Shown here in pieces: positions 21,235 to 33,710 of a stretch of 64,000 nucleotides of DNA (position 1 is its first letter; each line of letters opens with the position of its first letter). A program made the translations under genes and the position numbers. The notes below the pieces were generated by a model that saw only the letters and a list, made by a program, of their open reading frames with translations, was not told the DNA's origin and made no database searches. The stretch comes from Saururus chinensis (lineage: Eukaryota > Streptophyta > Magnoliopsida > Piperales > Saururaceae), in assembly GCA_035235625.1 (NCBI GenBank), contig CP141148.1:28831057-28895056 (forward strand). Direction: 5' to 3'.

Positions 21235-23639
21235 TAGACCATAATTTTCTAGGAAAATGATCATGACATCCTTAATGAAGTGGAGGAAGTATCTTCATGC
21301 AATATACCACATGTACACCTCGCAGTCATGGCCATCCACTTGCTTGAAGGGTCCACAACCTCCATTATCTCGAACCTTCACAGAGCTGCGACACCACTCC
21401 ATCCCTACTTGTGTAAAATGAATAGAAGGTGAAATTTGAGAGACGCCACCATGTGGGATCAGCATCCTTGACGATATAAGGTCCATAAATAAAATCTTAC
21501 ACTATATATTGAAGGTCAAGGATGATGAGGATCCAGTGGTTGTTATTGGCTTTGATGAAAAAAGGGTGTACCCCGTAGTCGGTGAACTTCCTATCATTCA
21601 CCATTAACAATTTCTCAATATATTTGGGTACTCTTCTCCATGTCTTTGCAACTCCAATGGGCTTGGCTCAGGACCACCCTTCTTGCGTGAACCCTAGTGA
21701 TGCACAAGACCCGCACACTCTGCCTCGAAGATGCGCTACAGCACAAGGCAGAATCTTTTTCAGTAAGTTTGGTAATTTCATAATTTGGTAGTTTGGTAGA
21801 ATAGTAATGATAAGGAAAGTAAATGAAAAAGAAAACTAAATTTCAGTTCAACTAATAATCAGTAAGTTTGGTAATTTGGGAGTATGGTAGTTTGGGAGTG
21901 GTGCCATTTGGAGTTTAGTGGTTTGTAAGTTAAGTATAATGCAATGAAAGGAAACTAACCAAGAAGTATACTGTAGACATCATACCACATCCCCCCACCA
22001 CGTCGTTGCAACTATGACACCCTTAACAAAGTTAGGGGTTATGAGGGTTGCCATTATCTCACGACATTAATGCCTCCTGTATAAGTTTCTTGTAACACCT
22101 CCAAGAAAATTTGTATGTAGACTTGGCCTGAAGAAGACCCAGATGTTTGTTATTTTCCCTTGGCCATCTTCCTGTCCACATAACAAATAACATTTCAGAA
22201 AATCAAATCAACTTTCCATTTTCCATAAAGTAGTTCCGTATTTGGTAGTTCTGTGCTTTTGTATTTTGGGAGTCTGGCAGTTAAAACTGGGCAACTCTAG
22301 CATTCTAGCAATGAAAAATTTGGAGTTTTTCAACCATTCTTTAATTCGTCGTTGTTAGAGTCGTTTCCGGGGTGTACATAAGAAGAAGCAGATTGGTACC
22401 CAAGAATCCAAGGTGGGATTTGGCTACGCCTTGGAGTTGTAGATCATGAACATGCAGAACGGTTAAGGCCATAGCTACAACAGGTCATCTCCTTCATTGC
22501 CGAGCTGATCACTTCGCCATGACAAGGTCTTCAGGACTTGCTGAATGTCCGTAGTGGAGATGTTTGCATGTACCATTGTCTACTTTGGCAATTTCAGCAA
22601 AGCTACTCACATTTCATGTATTACCTGCATAGATTACAGGTCTACTCTGGTAAATTCCTTGGCACTAGCTAGGTATTGCATTGTTTTATGTTGATTCCAT
22701 GGGTCACTGAGATTACTACAGATAGGATCAAACATAGGAGCCTCCATGGACATCATTAGTTCTTTGTTAAAAGAATCAATTGTATATACCTCCTTAGAAT
22801 AGAATAAAAGGAAAAAAATTAACATAAGTTCAGGGTCACGGGCGTCAATGTAAGTCAAGACATCTCGAATAGTTTGGATTCAGCAGGGGTGAGCATATGA
22901 TCCAAGCCTGCATCCCCTTAGTAATGTGAGTTGTAAAAAATTCTATGACTTGAGATGCACAAGCTCACATTGATGCATGTAAACCCAAGCTCATACTAAT
23001 AAGATTTATATTAAAAAATTATTTTAATTTTAATTTACATAATTTTTAAAAAAGTACTAATTAATAACAGTCACCAGGACAATGGCATAGGGATGGGTGG
23101 GGCCCTCCACAAGGGCATGCGTCATGTGGCACGCGCATTACAAATATTAATTAATTTTATTTTTTATTTATTTGCTACTAAGTACCTTAGCCATATGAAA
23201 GAACTAGATAGTTGGGGCTTTGCCATTAAGCTTAAAACTTTGGAGGGCTAGAGGCTTAGAGCATCGAACCAACCCTACCTAACCCGCAAAATGGCATATG
23301 CTCGGCTTGAAATTTTTAGTCTCATTGTAAACTGGGTCAGGCCAGGGTTCAAGTGGAAAAAGCCAGTAAGTCTGGCCCAAAGTGTAAGAATCAACTGTGT
23401 TTTTTTGGAGAAAGTTCCACATTACTAGAAAAATACAAGGGTTAACCCGGTTGGGGTGGGATTCAGGCCAGCTTACATGAACCGAATGTGACCCGTTCAG
23501 GTACAAAATCTCAAACCCGACTCTAGACCAAGGGTTAGGTCAAGTTAAGTTTTTCAAAGGTTCTAACCTGAGTACCACCCCTATCTGACGTTTCCAAGAG
23601 GGCAGGACATAAAAATTTCCCCAAAGGAAGCTAGCAGGA
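21235..23639. other. Intergenic region, no recognisable gene
   Basis: Composition is more balanced than in the flanks, but the open frames (for example 21,295-21,486, 21,582-21,791 and 22,634-22,858) show no motif I recognise. Around 21,760-21,900 and 22,220-22,290 short phrases such as GTAAGTTTGGTAATTT recur. Old transposon debris is likely. Confidence 0.4.
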
Positions 23640-23870
23640 ATGTATGAAATTTCTACCAAACTATCGCAAAGACAAGCAAGGAGGTGGCAGGTGAGAGATG
23701 TGTTCTTTTGGCAAATTGAAACTCTTGAATCCCAAGGACAGGAAGTGCAAAACTCTTAAGGACCCAAATTTTTTTTTGAAAAAGTGAAGGTAGAAAGATG
23801 AGCAACAGCAAGGTCATCTTTGTACTTATGTTGCTCAAGGGCCCTCTAGCTTTATATAAAGCTCATGATA
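23640..23870. repeat. Third, partial copy of the 25.6/54.1-kb repeat
   Basis: The blocks TTTTGGCAAATTGAAACTCTT and AGGAAGTGCAAAACTCTTAA match 54,085-54,150 and less well 25,640-25,690. A TATA-like CTTTATATAAAGC palindrome lies at about 23,851. Confidence 0.4.
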
Positions 23871-24840
23871 TCAATAAGGGTTCTATAGGTTATAACGCGG
23901 AAAACCATAGTGTTTATATAGAAAAATGCTAAACTTTTCGGAATATAACACGGGAGTTTTGAAAATGCAGGCCACATGGATCAGCGGTTCCATAACAGGT
24001 TGCCAAGTGCCAATCGGACAATGTTAATTAGTTGGACTGGTCTAGCTTTTTTATTGTTTATTTGTATGACTTTCCGAGTGACTGTTTAATGGACTGATTG
24101 TTTGACGGACTGCATGCAAGTGACCAATTGTCCGTTTAATTGATTTGACTAACGGTTTGAATAGCTTGTTCATTTCTCAGACATCTGCCCGTATCTGGCT
24201 ACGGGCAATGGAAGTAGGAGTAGGTTTATAGCATTATCCTATAAGGATTAAGGACTGATCAACTCCCTTTGAGGACTTAGGAGACCACCACAAGCAAAAA
24301 CTGGCTGGCCCAAACTTGAGTGTATTAAGGGCCATTTTCATTTATTGTGTCATTTGTTCTCAATTTAAAGTGCAATTAGCCTAAGCTAACAGTTCAAATG
24401 CATAATTAACAACCAAAATACTCTCTCCATCTTAAATTACTAGTTCTATTTGGGTAAAAAATTTGTTTTATATTAATAGCTTTATTTTTTTAAATTTAAG
24501 TGGTTAGACACTTAAAAAAGAGTATCATTATCTTATTTTTCTTTTTCTTAAATATGGATTTTACCATTCAATAAAAACCCTTATTATTAAAATAGGATGA
24601 AGGGACATCGCGTTTGAAAGTGAAAATTTGAAACTAGTGGCCTTAACATTCATAAAATTGTGGTTATCTCTAAGGTTTATCTTTTTGATAAAGAGGTTAT
24701 CTCGTAAGTGATGTTATTGTTTGTCTTTAATTCCTTTTTAAGGACATGAGAAGAGAAAGAAGGAACCCATTGATATAATGTTGTCAGGGACCTTATTAAG
24801 GTTATGTCTGTTTTACACTAATATGAATCTAATCAAGGTC
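23871..24840. other. AT-rich intergenic stretch with a Stowaway-like MITE
   Basis: No gene. The segment 24,419-24,606 starts TACTCTCTCCATCTTAAATT and ends TTAAAATAGGATGAAGGGA, imperfect inverted termini in the style of Stowaway elements. The TA target duplication is not preserved on the right. Confidence 0.4.
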
Positions 24841-24845
24841 CATCA

Positions 24846-25735
24846 TAATTATTGACACCCCAAATTTTAAGTCCAATCTAATATGTGCGACCCCTTTATC
24901 TTACCTTATTCAATTTAGAGTTCATATAGAATTGAAATTTCACTATCAGCTGTGGATAGATCATACATGTCATATAGCTCTCAAAAGACATGAACCCTAA
25001 TTTTTTTCTACCCAGCTCCTTGGGTCATGAAATCCTGTGATGTCATGAGGCCACTTCTTGTAACTTATTTAATACTGATGGAAAGGAAGCTCTTGCTCTT
25101 GCAACCATTAATATGAAAAAGTTGTTGCACTTAACTTCATAAACACAAATAATATTGGCAAACCATAGCCAATCCATACATAGTAGCATGAGCTTTAACT
25201 GCAAAACTTATATCAGTTGGATAGAAGATTCAGCAGGAAAATAGAGTTTCAAGGGTTAACAAATTATAAATAAAAAAACAACATAGAGGAAAAGGTATAT
25301 TATAGTTTGATCTAGGAAAGAAACGGTGGTAACTCTTCAATTTTTTGTTTGCCCATACAGAAATTGATAAGAAAATTAAGAAAAGATATCATCACCAAAA
25401 TGGAGTTCTCTTCCAATTCCGATTGGTAAATAGAGTATCCACCGTCCAAACACAAACATACAAGCTGAAATTTTGGAAAGCGCTTGGTATTTGGGCAGGC
25501 ATGGCCCATATGTTTGACTTTGCGACGAGGGCAGGAGAGGGAGAGGGAAATGCTGCTAACGAAACTGGCAGGAAACTTTGAAATTGACACCACTCCTTTT
25601 CGGAATATTGAACAGCGCGACAATGACGGGAAAAAAGAGCCTCTATTGGCAAAGTGAAGCTCATTTCGACTCATAGCTCTTCTTTTGCAAAGCTTGCATG
25701 CCCTTTCAAGCAAAGATTAACATTCATGTGCTAAT
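24846..25735. repeat. Segmental duplication, copy 1 (upstream of the membrane-protein gene)
   Basis: This stretch matches 53,438-54,300 in order and orientation with indels; shared blocks include TTTCACTATCAGCTGTGGAT, GATCATACATGTCA, CTGATGGAAAGGA, CAGGAGAGGGAAATGC and ACTTTGAAATTG. Here it runs up to the promoter of the gene at 26,124; at the other locus no such gene follows. Confidence 0.8.
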
Positions 25736-25862
25736 GAAGGACTATTCAAAACAACTCTTTTCGCAAAATGAAGTTCGAAAGCTGACTATGCCACAAGATG
25801 TCCTTTTTGGCAAGGAGGGCTTGGTGACGCCTGTTTCTGTCGCGTTGAAGTCTTGTCCCCAG

Positions 25863-25870
25863 TATATATA
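25863..25870 (+). promoter_or_regulatory. TATA box of the small membrane-protein gene
   Basis: TATATATA, followed by AGGAC, 254 bases upstream of the ATG at 26,124. Transcription would begin near 25,895. A possible leader intron runs from a GTATGA donor near 26,007 to a GTGCAG acceptor near 26,114. Confidence 0.55.
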
Positions 25871-26123
25871 GGACTATCTATACCTTGTAATCCATCCATT
25901 TCTGCGTCAAATCTTCTGTCTCTACCTTGTCTTCATTACCAGTCCCAAAGACAGGGTTTTTGCCTTGTTTCCTTTCCACGCTTTCTCTGTTTTCTGTTCC
26001 ATCCTGGTATGAGGACTACTGCCATTCTTGCTACTTTTATGGGGTCTCCTTGCAGCCTAATGGCATTTCGTTTTGTCTTGCTATACTGAACTGCTGTCAT
26101 GCTTCCTTGTGCAGGAAATACAG

Positions 26124-26949
26124 ATGGATTCACTCGAGATGCTTATTGTTCTGGTTACCAGTTTTATACTTGGTAGACAGCATCACGCTGAGGCTGTTGA
26201 GGTAAATAAACCCAATCCAATATTTTTTCATGATCTTTTATCTAGCTGAGCGAAACTCAAATAACTTACTGAAAATTGAATATGAAATCTGTGTGGCAAT
26301 CCAAAAGAACCAAGAAGGGGAGCAGGAGAACAATCACGACATTGAAGCCGGATTGCCGGAAGGTGGCATGGGCGACGACGACAGTGTAACAGATGAGCAA
26401 GGCCCGTCCACCCTACAACTTGCCCAGCATGAAGAAACGACGCACATCGAATCCCATTTTGCAAACTTGGAAACAGAGGTATGTTGAAATTAGTAGATGA
26501 AGTTCTGTACCGTAAATTTGTCAGCATAAATGGTTTTTTCTGTTACTTTGTCATGGAAGGGGCAAGAAGCAGAACAAATTGCTGAAGTGGCACGGCAAGA
26601 AATATGGTCTGAGGTGCATGCTAAAGTTGTGAAGTTTGGATCAAAGATTGGGATTTGGGCAACAGGAATCTCTGTCCCTGGAACTATTGCCATATTAGCC
26701 ACTGCTGATCGTGATCAAAGAACAAGCCTTCGTCATTCAATTCTCCTGCTGGCTTCTACATTGGCAATGCTCACTTCTTTCATCTCGGGTGGAATCCTCC
26801 TGATTTTCCCACTGTTTCACGTTGAAATCTTCCCCCCAAGTGATCCTAAATCAACCAGGAAAATCAAAACTACAATTGGCGTTGCAATAGGGTCCATGGC
26901 TCTATGCGTGAGCTTTGTGACTGCCCTCGTCCTCCTAAGGGCTAATTAG
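26124..26949 (+). CDS. Small three-exon membrane protein, family not recognised
   Basis: I model exons 26,124-26,201, 26,308-26,478 and 26,560-26,949, all joining in phase 0, for 212 residues. Donors are GAG|GTAAAT and GAG|GTATGT. The better-looking TCTAG acceptor at 26,245 would leave a 44-base intron and the wrong frame, so I use AAAAG at 26,307, the weakest point of the model. The protein has a hydrophobic N-terminus (LIVLVTSFIL, residues 7-16), an acidic Gln/Glu-rich middle (27-100), then three hydrophobic segments at about 112-131, 143-168 and 187-208, the last just before the C-terminus. No enzymatic motif is visible. It could be a plant-specific organelle or endomembrane protein; I assign no function. 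The clean frame in exon 3 and a good TATA box argue for a real gene. Confidence 0.6.
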
Positions 26950-27950
26950 TATTGTCAAATAATGTAATCTTCATGAATTATGATCTTTACCACAAAAAAA
27001 TTATGTTGTATTCTGTAGGCATATTACCTGACACTGGCTAAGATGAGATTAGTTAAGCCAGTGTGATCTTTATGAAGTAATATGTTGTAATTTTTAAAAG
27101 TTAATAAGTTGTATGGTTGTGTAATCTTATGCAATATTGTTATAAACATCGGGCATGAAAACAACAAAATGCGATGAGCAGGGTTGTATGACAAAGAGTT
27201 GTCTTTGTCCGGGCCACTGTTGACCCCGCTGGCCTACAAGGCCTTCAATGGTGGAAGTGTTGGAAAAGAATGGAGGGAGAAGAAAGGGACGGAAGAAGGA
27301 ACTAAACTAATAACTAAATTGCCATTCTCATAAGCTGTTCTCAATTGTTTGTATATAGAGGAGAAAGCAAATAATATGTGATTTGGTCAAATATCAGCCC
27401 TAATCATATTTTAAAAACATAACATATAAAAAATTAATATAAGAAAAAGACTTAGTCTTCTAATGGGTCACACCTCTGGGGATAGCTAGTCATAACATTC
27501 CACCAAATCTTCTGAATGGCCTTGCCTTCTAGGCTGTTGAATAATGCGCACTTCTTTGAGGTTGAGCGTTGAGACGTTGGGTAACACTATCAAGTCTTAA
27601 AGTCCCATTCCACTCTATGCAAAATCACATCCAAAAAAGAGGCAAAAATATGGAATGCTGGTGATACTATTGGGCATCCATCTTGGCGTTGGGTTGTTGT
27701 CGGGACACCTTCCTGATCATGAAGGACACCTCTTTTTCGTTTCCTTCCTCTTCTCAGCTTGAATGTGCTTCAGCTCTTCTTTAGCACTGCTTCGTCTTCT
27801 TCGATGCCGATCTAAGCTAATCATTCCAACTCTCCCTTTATTTTTTCAATTTCTGATTTGAGAAACTCACCGATATTTTCACCATCACGTTGGTGGGATA
27901 TCAATAGTGTCTATGTATTAGCGAACATTTCATCAACACATTGATGCATA
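26950..27950. other. 3' flank and intergenic stretch
   Basis: The first 150 bases should hold the 3' untranslated region of the membrane-protein gene; AT-rich signals are plentiful. After that no gene is seen. Confidence 0.45.
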
Positions 27951-29490
27951 TTGATGATATATTAACAATGAAAAATTTCCTCGCTAGCCAGCATGTCCTT
28001 GATACATTGTAAAAGCCTCACTAAGTGCGTTGCTAATAGTCCTGTTGTAGCTATTTATTTTCAATACATATGAAAATGTATTGCTAATAGTATTAATATT
28101 AGTAATGTTTTTTTTTACATTGCTTATACTAAATAATTAGCAACACTTTATATTTGCGCCGCTAATATTAAATTAAGCGATACTTATTAAAAAATATCTC
28201 TAATATAAAAAAATTAAAAAGGAAAATCTTATTAGCGGCATTTGTTTGTGTGTCACTAATAAGAAATTTTTTTTAAAAACTTGTTGGTTTGAAAAGCGTC
28301 GCTAACAAGAAAATAAATTAAAATAATAAAAACCTTATTACTGACTCTTTTAAAAATGTATTTAATAAGAAAATAAATTAAAAAAATAAAACCTTATTAG
28401 AGATGCTTTGAAAAGCATCACTAATAAGGAAAATATAAAAAATAATAAAAATTATTATTAGCGATGTTTAACAAAAAGTATTAAAAAAGAAAGAAATCCA
28501 GCTGAGCACCCCTCCTCTTATAGGAGCAAGGGATGGGGGAGCTAGACTCCAGCACCTGGAGTTGCCTCCTCCTGCAGTGGCAGTGGAGACGGGAGGGGTG
28601 GGAGAGAGAAAGGGAAACAAAGGAAGTGAGGGAAGGGGATGGGGATGGGGGACTGGGGAGAGAGGACAGGAGTGGGAGGGAGGAGGGGTTGGGGAGTTGG
28701 AATCTTGCAAGGGAGCTAGACTCTTGCACATAGAGCCCCCTCCTTCAGCAGCGGCAATGGAGAGGGGGTGGAGAGAAAGGGAAAATAGAGCATGAGAAGG
28801 AAGAGAGGGGGTAACCGGGGAGAGAGGGGGTAACCGGTGAAGAGGGGTTAGGGCGCTGAAATCCAGCTGGAGGAGCCGAACTCTAGCTCAACGGAGTCCC
28901 CCCTCCTCTGGTCAAGAGGAGGGGAGAGGGAGCAGGGGAGAGGATGGGGGGAGAGAATTGGAGAAGAGAAAGGAGGGGCATGATGGACAAGATGTGATAG
29001 CAGCGAGCAGGGAAGGAGAAACAACGGAGGGAGGATCATGGGGGGCAGAAGGAAGGGGGGGGGTGATTTTAAGTGTAGCCGAGCAAAAATTGTCACCTCG
29101 TCACGCACAACAAACTTTGCAGGCAAATTTGCCTAAGTCAAAAGTTATTTGCGACACTTTCTAAGCGTTGCAAATGCTACTTTTAGCAACCTTTAGATAT
29201 AAATGTCGCTAGTATGGACATTATTAGCAATGTTTGTTTCCAAATGTCTCAAATAATCAAAGAAGAGAAGAGAGAGAAGATATGAAAGAGAGAGAGCGGG
29301 GAGAGAGAGAAATAGAGAAGAGAAAGAAAAAAAAGAAGAGAGAGAGGAGGGAGTGAGAAAAGAGAGTTTTTTTTTTAAAATAGACTATTTGTGACACTTT
29401 TCAAGGGTGTCGCAAATAGTATAGTTTATTAATAGAAAGTATTCTTAAATTATTTGCGACACTCACTAGAAGCGTCACAATTGGTGTAAA
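27950..29490. mobile_element. CACTA-like non-autonomous element remains
   Basis: Arrays of TTAGCGACGCTT-like motifs in both orientations occupy 27,990-28,480, and a related TTTGCGACACTT set occupies 29,140-29,480. Between them (28,500-29,060) is a purine-rich, GC-rich segment containing three imperfect copies of a unit around GAGCTAGACTC...CTCC(T/C)...TGGAGAGG. This layout, subterminal arrays around a foreign-looking core, fits a CACTA derivative. Clear CACTA termini are not visible and no transposase is encoded. Confidence 0.45.
29260..29365 (+). repeat. GA-rich simple repeat
   Basis: A run of GAGA units with short interruptions. Low-complexity sequence, no coding signal. Confidence 0.7.
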
Positions 29491-29699
29491 ATTGTAAGAT
29501 CTCTAATTTATTTCTTTTTAATTTTAATTTATTCCCTTTTAATTGTGTGAAATGATTTGTTTGTTAGTTTAGTTTGATTTTCTCGGGGTAATGGGTTAGT
29601 TTAATTATAAATTTCTTAAGGTTTGATTTTATTTTAATTTAGAGTATTAGTGTACCTAATTTCTACCTATTTAAGGACATTTTCTTTCTAATTGCAATT

Positions 29700-32600
29700 A
29701 TACATAATCAATTATATCAAATCATATTTCATCTTGCATGTTCAAGCATAACTATGTCATACACACCATATGTAACATAAGTATCATTGTTCCTATACAA
29801 CCTGTGTCAATAAGCATTATCATCGATACACATATAATCACTATTAGGTGAATGTTTTACAATTGATAAAATAAGCAAACTTGCTCGCCCGGGACAATCC
29901 CTTGTGGGGAAGGTTTGAATTCTTAAAAAGAAAAATTAGAGCAGTTTTAATAAATTTCCTAATTGGGAAAATACTCCTTTCTAACCCAGGACAATCCTTT
30001 GCGGGGAAGGTCCAAATTCTTAGATAGGAAAACTAGAGCAGCCTCTAGTAATCTGGTGCACACAAATATGTCATCCTGTATTCTCAGGGTCCAAATAACA
30101 CATCAATTTCTCACATAGCAAATTTGCTCTTCTCGACCTAAGGAGTCATCCCATCCTCAAAGGGATGTAAAACGAAAACCCGTCCTTTCGAACATAAAAC
30201 CGATTTGATAAGCCTCCAAGCAACTAATCTAACAATCAATGACATCTAATTTCATCCAATTAATTCATCACAACTAAATATGAGAAATTATCGCTTATAA
30301 AGCATTTTTATGATGCATGCGACATGATATATATGTGAGCAAGGTTTGATAATTGCAAGCATGAATAAGCATACACTAATCAATCCATATGTGCGTGCAA
30401 CATGGTCCATTTGTGATAAATAAAATTATATAATCATACACAAGAATATACATACATAGTAGTGTTCATACTTAAACTAAAACATGTGGAACATGAATAA
30501 CCTATAATCAATGTGACATGTGCAAGTATCCATTATTTATCATGGTCATAACCTATTGGAATCATGAAGTAAATGTGAAGAAATCATTAAAATACAAATT
30601 TAAGATAATTATAACATCATGCTAAACCTAGACAAGTATAATCATCATTATGCTTAAGCTAAATTGTAATTCAAAAATGTTCACATGTAATTAAGGTGAC
30701 ATTTGTAGGTAATCATAACGCATCATAGTCATGGAGAATTAGAATCATGAGAAAAGAACAAAAAATGGCTGAAAATCCACAAAATAGCCTAAAACAACAT
30801 TATGCCATCTGGTAGTTCGAATGCCTTGGTAAGCCGTTTGAATGTTGGGCCGTTCAAATGGCAAGAGAACCCATTTGAAAGGCTGGTTGTTCATACTACT
30901 TTGGCCCTTTCGATCGGTTGAAATAGTCCACTTTTCTGGTTAGTCTTTAACCTCTCGAATTTCAAACCAAAAACATTCTAAAATTCCATATAAATTCAAA
31001 AATTATTATAAAATATCATATAATCAAAATCTAAGCTTAGAGTATGATGGATCTAATCGTTTTCATGCATAATCATATAAAAATAACCATAAATCACATG
31101 CCTTTAACAAATCACCATTAAACATCAAAATGAAATATGAACTCAATTATACTTATAATTATGCATTCTAATGAAGAAAAAACACTCAAGGTAAAAAATT
31201 TCTTACCTCTAACAAGCCTTTTAATCCTTTGAATGAGCCTCAACCTCAAGAAATCCTACCCAAAAATTAGGGTTTTAGTTAAACCTATTTTAAAATAGCT
31301 AATAGACTCAAATCAACTTGAAAGAAGGTAGATCTAGGCCATCCTTAAGTTAAAAAATAAATAAACCTAATTAGGGTTCTAAATCAAAATTAAAATAAGA
31401 GTTTGATAGAAGAAAGTCAAGAATAAAGATAGGAAAAATGAAGATAGAGGTGATTATGACCAAAATCAAAAGATCAGGGGTGATTAAAAAAACACACATT
31501 AATCAAAATTTTTCCTTTGCGAAATAGGGGTAGAGTAATTCCTCCCTTCTAACATAGCCCTTCACCATTTGGCAGATGAATAGGGTTTTCCCTTATATAG
31601 TAAGGGTTTTAGGCTGAGAATAAGAACTGTTGGGCTGTAAAATTGTCAAAAAGCCCTAAATGGCTAATTAAGGTTATTTTTGACTTAAAATAAATTTAAT
31701 CATACCCAAACCCACTTAAATAATTTACTAGAATGTTTAAGGTTAAAATAGGTTGCACACTTGCCCAAATGGACATGGGGCCCTTAAACAAGAAAAAAAT
31801 TAGGAGAAAATACTATTAAATCAGTAAAAATTAGGTAAATCAAGCTTAAGACTAAAACTCATAAAATGAAATTAAACCTTATTAAATTTATAATTAACTA
31901 ACCCATAACTCCAAAATCAAATCAAACAACCAAACAAGCAAAACCACACAAATTCATATAATTAATTAAACAAATAGGGTTTGATCGATTGCTAAAATAA
32001 TTGTTTGCCACTTTTAAGTAACCAAACGATTGCCCTGTTAATGTGATAGATCATTTCAGTAAAAATTGTCATTTATGCTTATTTTTAAGTCTAATTTTGA
32101 TAGTTCCATAATGTTTCCTACATATAACTAGCAGAGAATGTTGATGTCATGCTATGAATGCTTGTACCCATGTTATATGAGTTATAGCTTAAGTAAAGGT
32201 ATGAATATGCATGTTTAAACTTAGCATGATGTTCTACCTGATTGAAATCCATATTTCGGTTATCTCTTCTTCTTGACTTCATGATTCTAGTAGCTTATGA
32301 ACATAAGAGGATACGAATGCTTACACATGTCAATTTAATTATAAATGAGCTATGTTATACATGTTTTAGCTCAATTAAAAACATGTCCATGAATGTTCCT
32401 TTTACCCATGCTTATATGATTTTTATTTGACCCAAATGGACCATGCTTCATGCATTTGAGACTGATTAGGATATGTTTTCCTATACTTGCATCTATCAAA
32501 CATTGCTCATGTATGTATTATGTTGCATACATCATAAAAATGACTTATTGAGCCATGATTAATTATGTTTTATCAAGATTAGTAGATTGGATGTCCTTGT

Positions 32601-33350
32601 TTTTTTAATTAACCACATCGATAGATTAATCAAATCTGTTTTATGTCGCTTGAGGCCAGGTCCTTAGTTCATATGGGATGGTTTTATGGCTCTTTGAGGG
32701 CGTGTTTCCTCCCCCCGGGTTGAGAATAGCGGATTTGCTATAATGAGATAATTTACGTGATTTACTAGACTTGACAATTTAAGCTAGTATGTCCGTATGC
32801 ACCGACTTACCTAGGGCAATTTCCTAGTTAGAGATTTACCCAAATTGTTCCTATCTTCCTTTCAAGGAATTCGGACTTTCTTTGGATTTCTGGGTGAGCA
32901 GGGTTGCTCCAATCTTCCTTTTTAGGAATTTGAACTACCTTTTTAGGTTTTTCAGGGTGAGCAAATTGCCCTAACTTCGGCCAGGTTGGGCATGTTGTTT
33001 TCCATATTATGAGATATTCACATAGTTTTATGCACGTGTGTAGTCTATGATGCTCATTGATATATATTGTTTAGGGACAATGAAGCCTATAATTACACAG
33101 GATGTACGTAATGGAATGATTAATTTAGTCATGCAGGAGGCATGAGACTTTATATATTAAGTATGCAGGGTGAATGTGGATGATGCTATTTGATTCATGC
33201 AGGATATGAGTGGTGAATGTATAATTAGATTTGGATGAATGAAAAGGTTGTGCGCATATGATTACGTGTGTGATTGAGCCTCTGATGCACATTTGGTATG
33301 AATGTGATAATGAATTATTATTGAACCCATGATGCACAAGTTTTGCATAG
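29700..33350. repeat. Old large inverted repeat
   Basis: The left arm at about 29,700-30,760 and the right arm at about 32,060-33,350 are imperfect reverse complements. Matching landmarks are AGCAAATTTGCT with a right-arm AGCAAATCCGCT, TTTTTATGATGCATGC with TTTTTATGATGTATGC, and AATCATGAAGT in both. The 1.3-kb centre (30,760-32,060) is unpaired AT-rich DNA. No coding sequence is found in the arms; they may be head-to-head copies of a long repeat. Confidence 0.6.
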
Positions 33351-33710
33351 GTTTTTATGAACTATGTTGGAGACTGATCATATTAAGATGATTTCCATAA
33401 AATGAATGTTCTTAATATTGACATGAGCTTGTTGTGTTGTTTAAAACCTTTAATAAGCTAAACTCACCCCTTTTTGCTTGTGGTTTTATTTTGGGGCTAT
33501 ATACCGTGACATGCATGTTCTCATAATGGTATATTTTCCAAGCATGATGATGAGTAGATGCATGATGAGGAATGGCTAGTACCTTGGGTTGTTTTAAACG
33601 CATGCTATGCTTAATATTAGAACTCAACTACTTTGTATGTACTTATGGGTAGTGTTATTTTTAGACACATTGTAGCCTTGTAGGCTTATAACTATTTCTT
33701 TTTAAGATGA

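Noticed and set aside
25312-25713. 133-codon minus-strand frame
   Set aside because: It lies in the segmental duplication, and the corresponding frame in copy 2 (53,903-54,269) is broken and differently composed.
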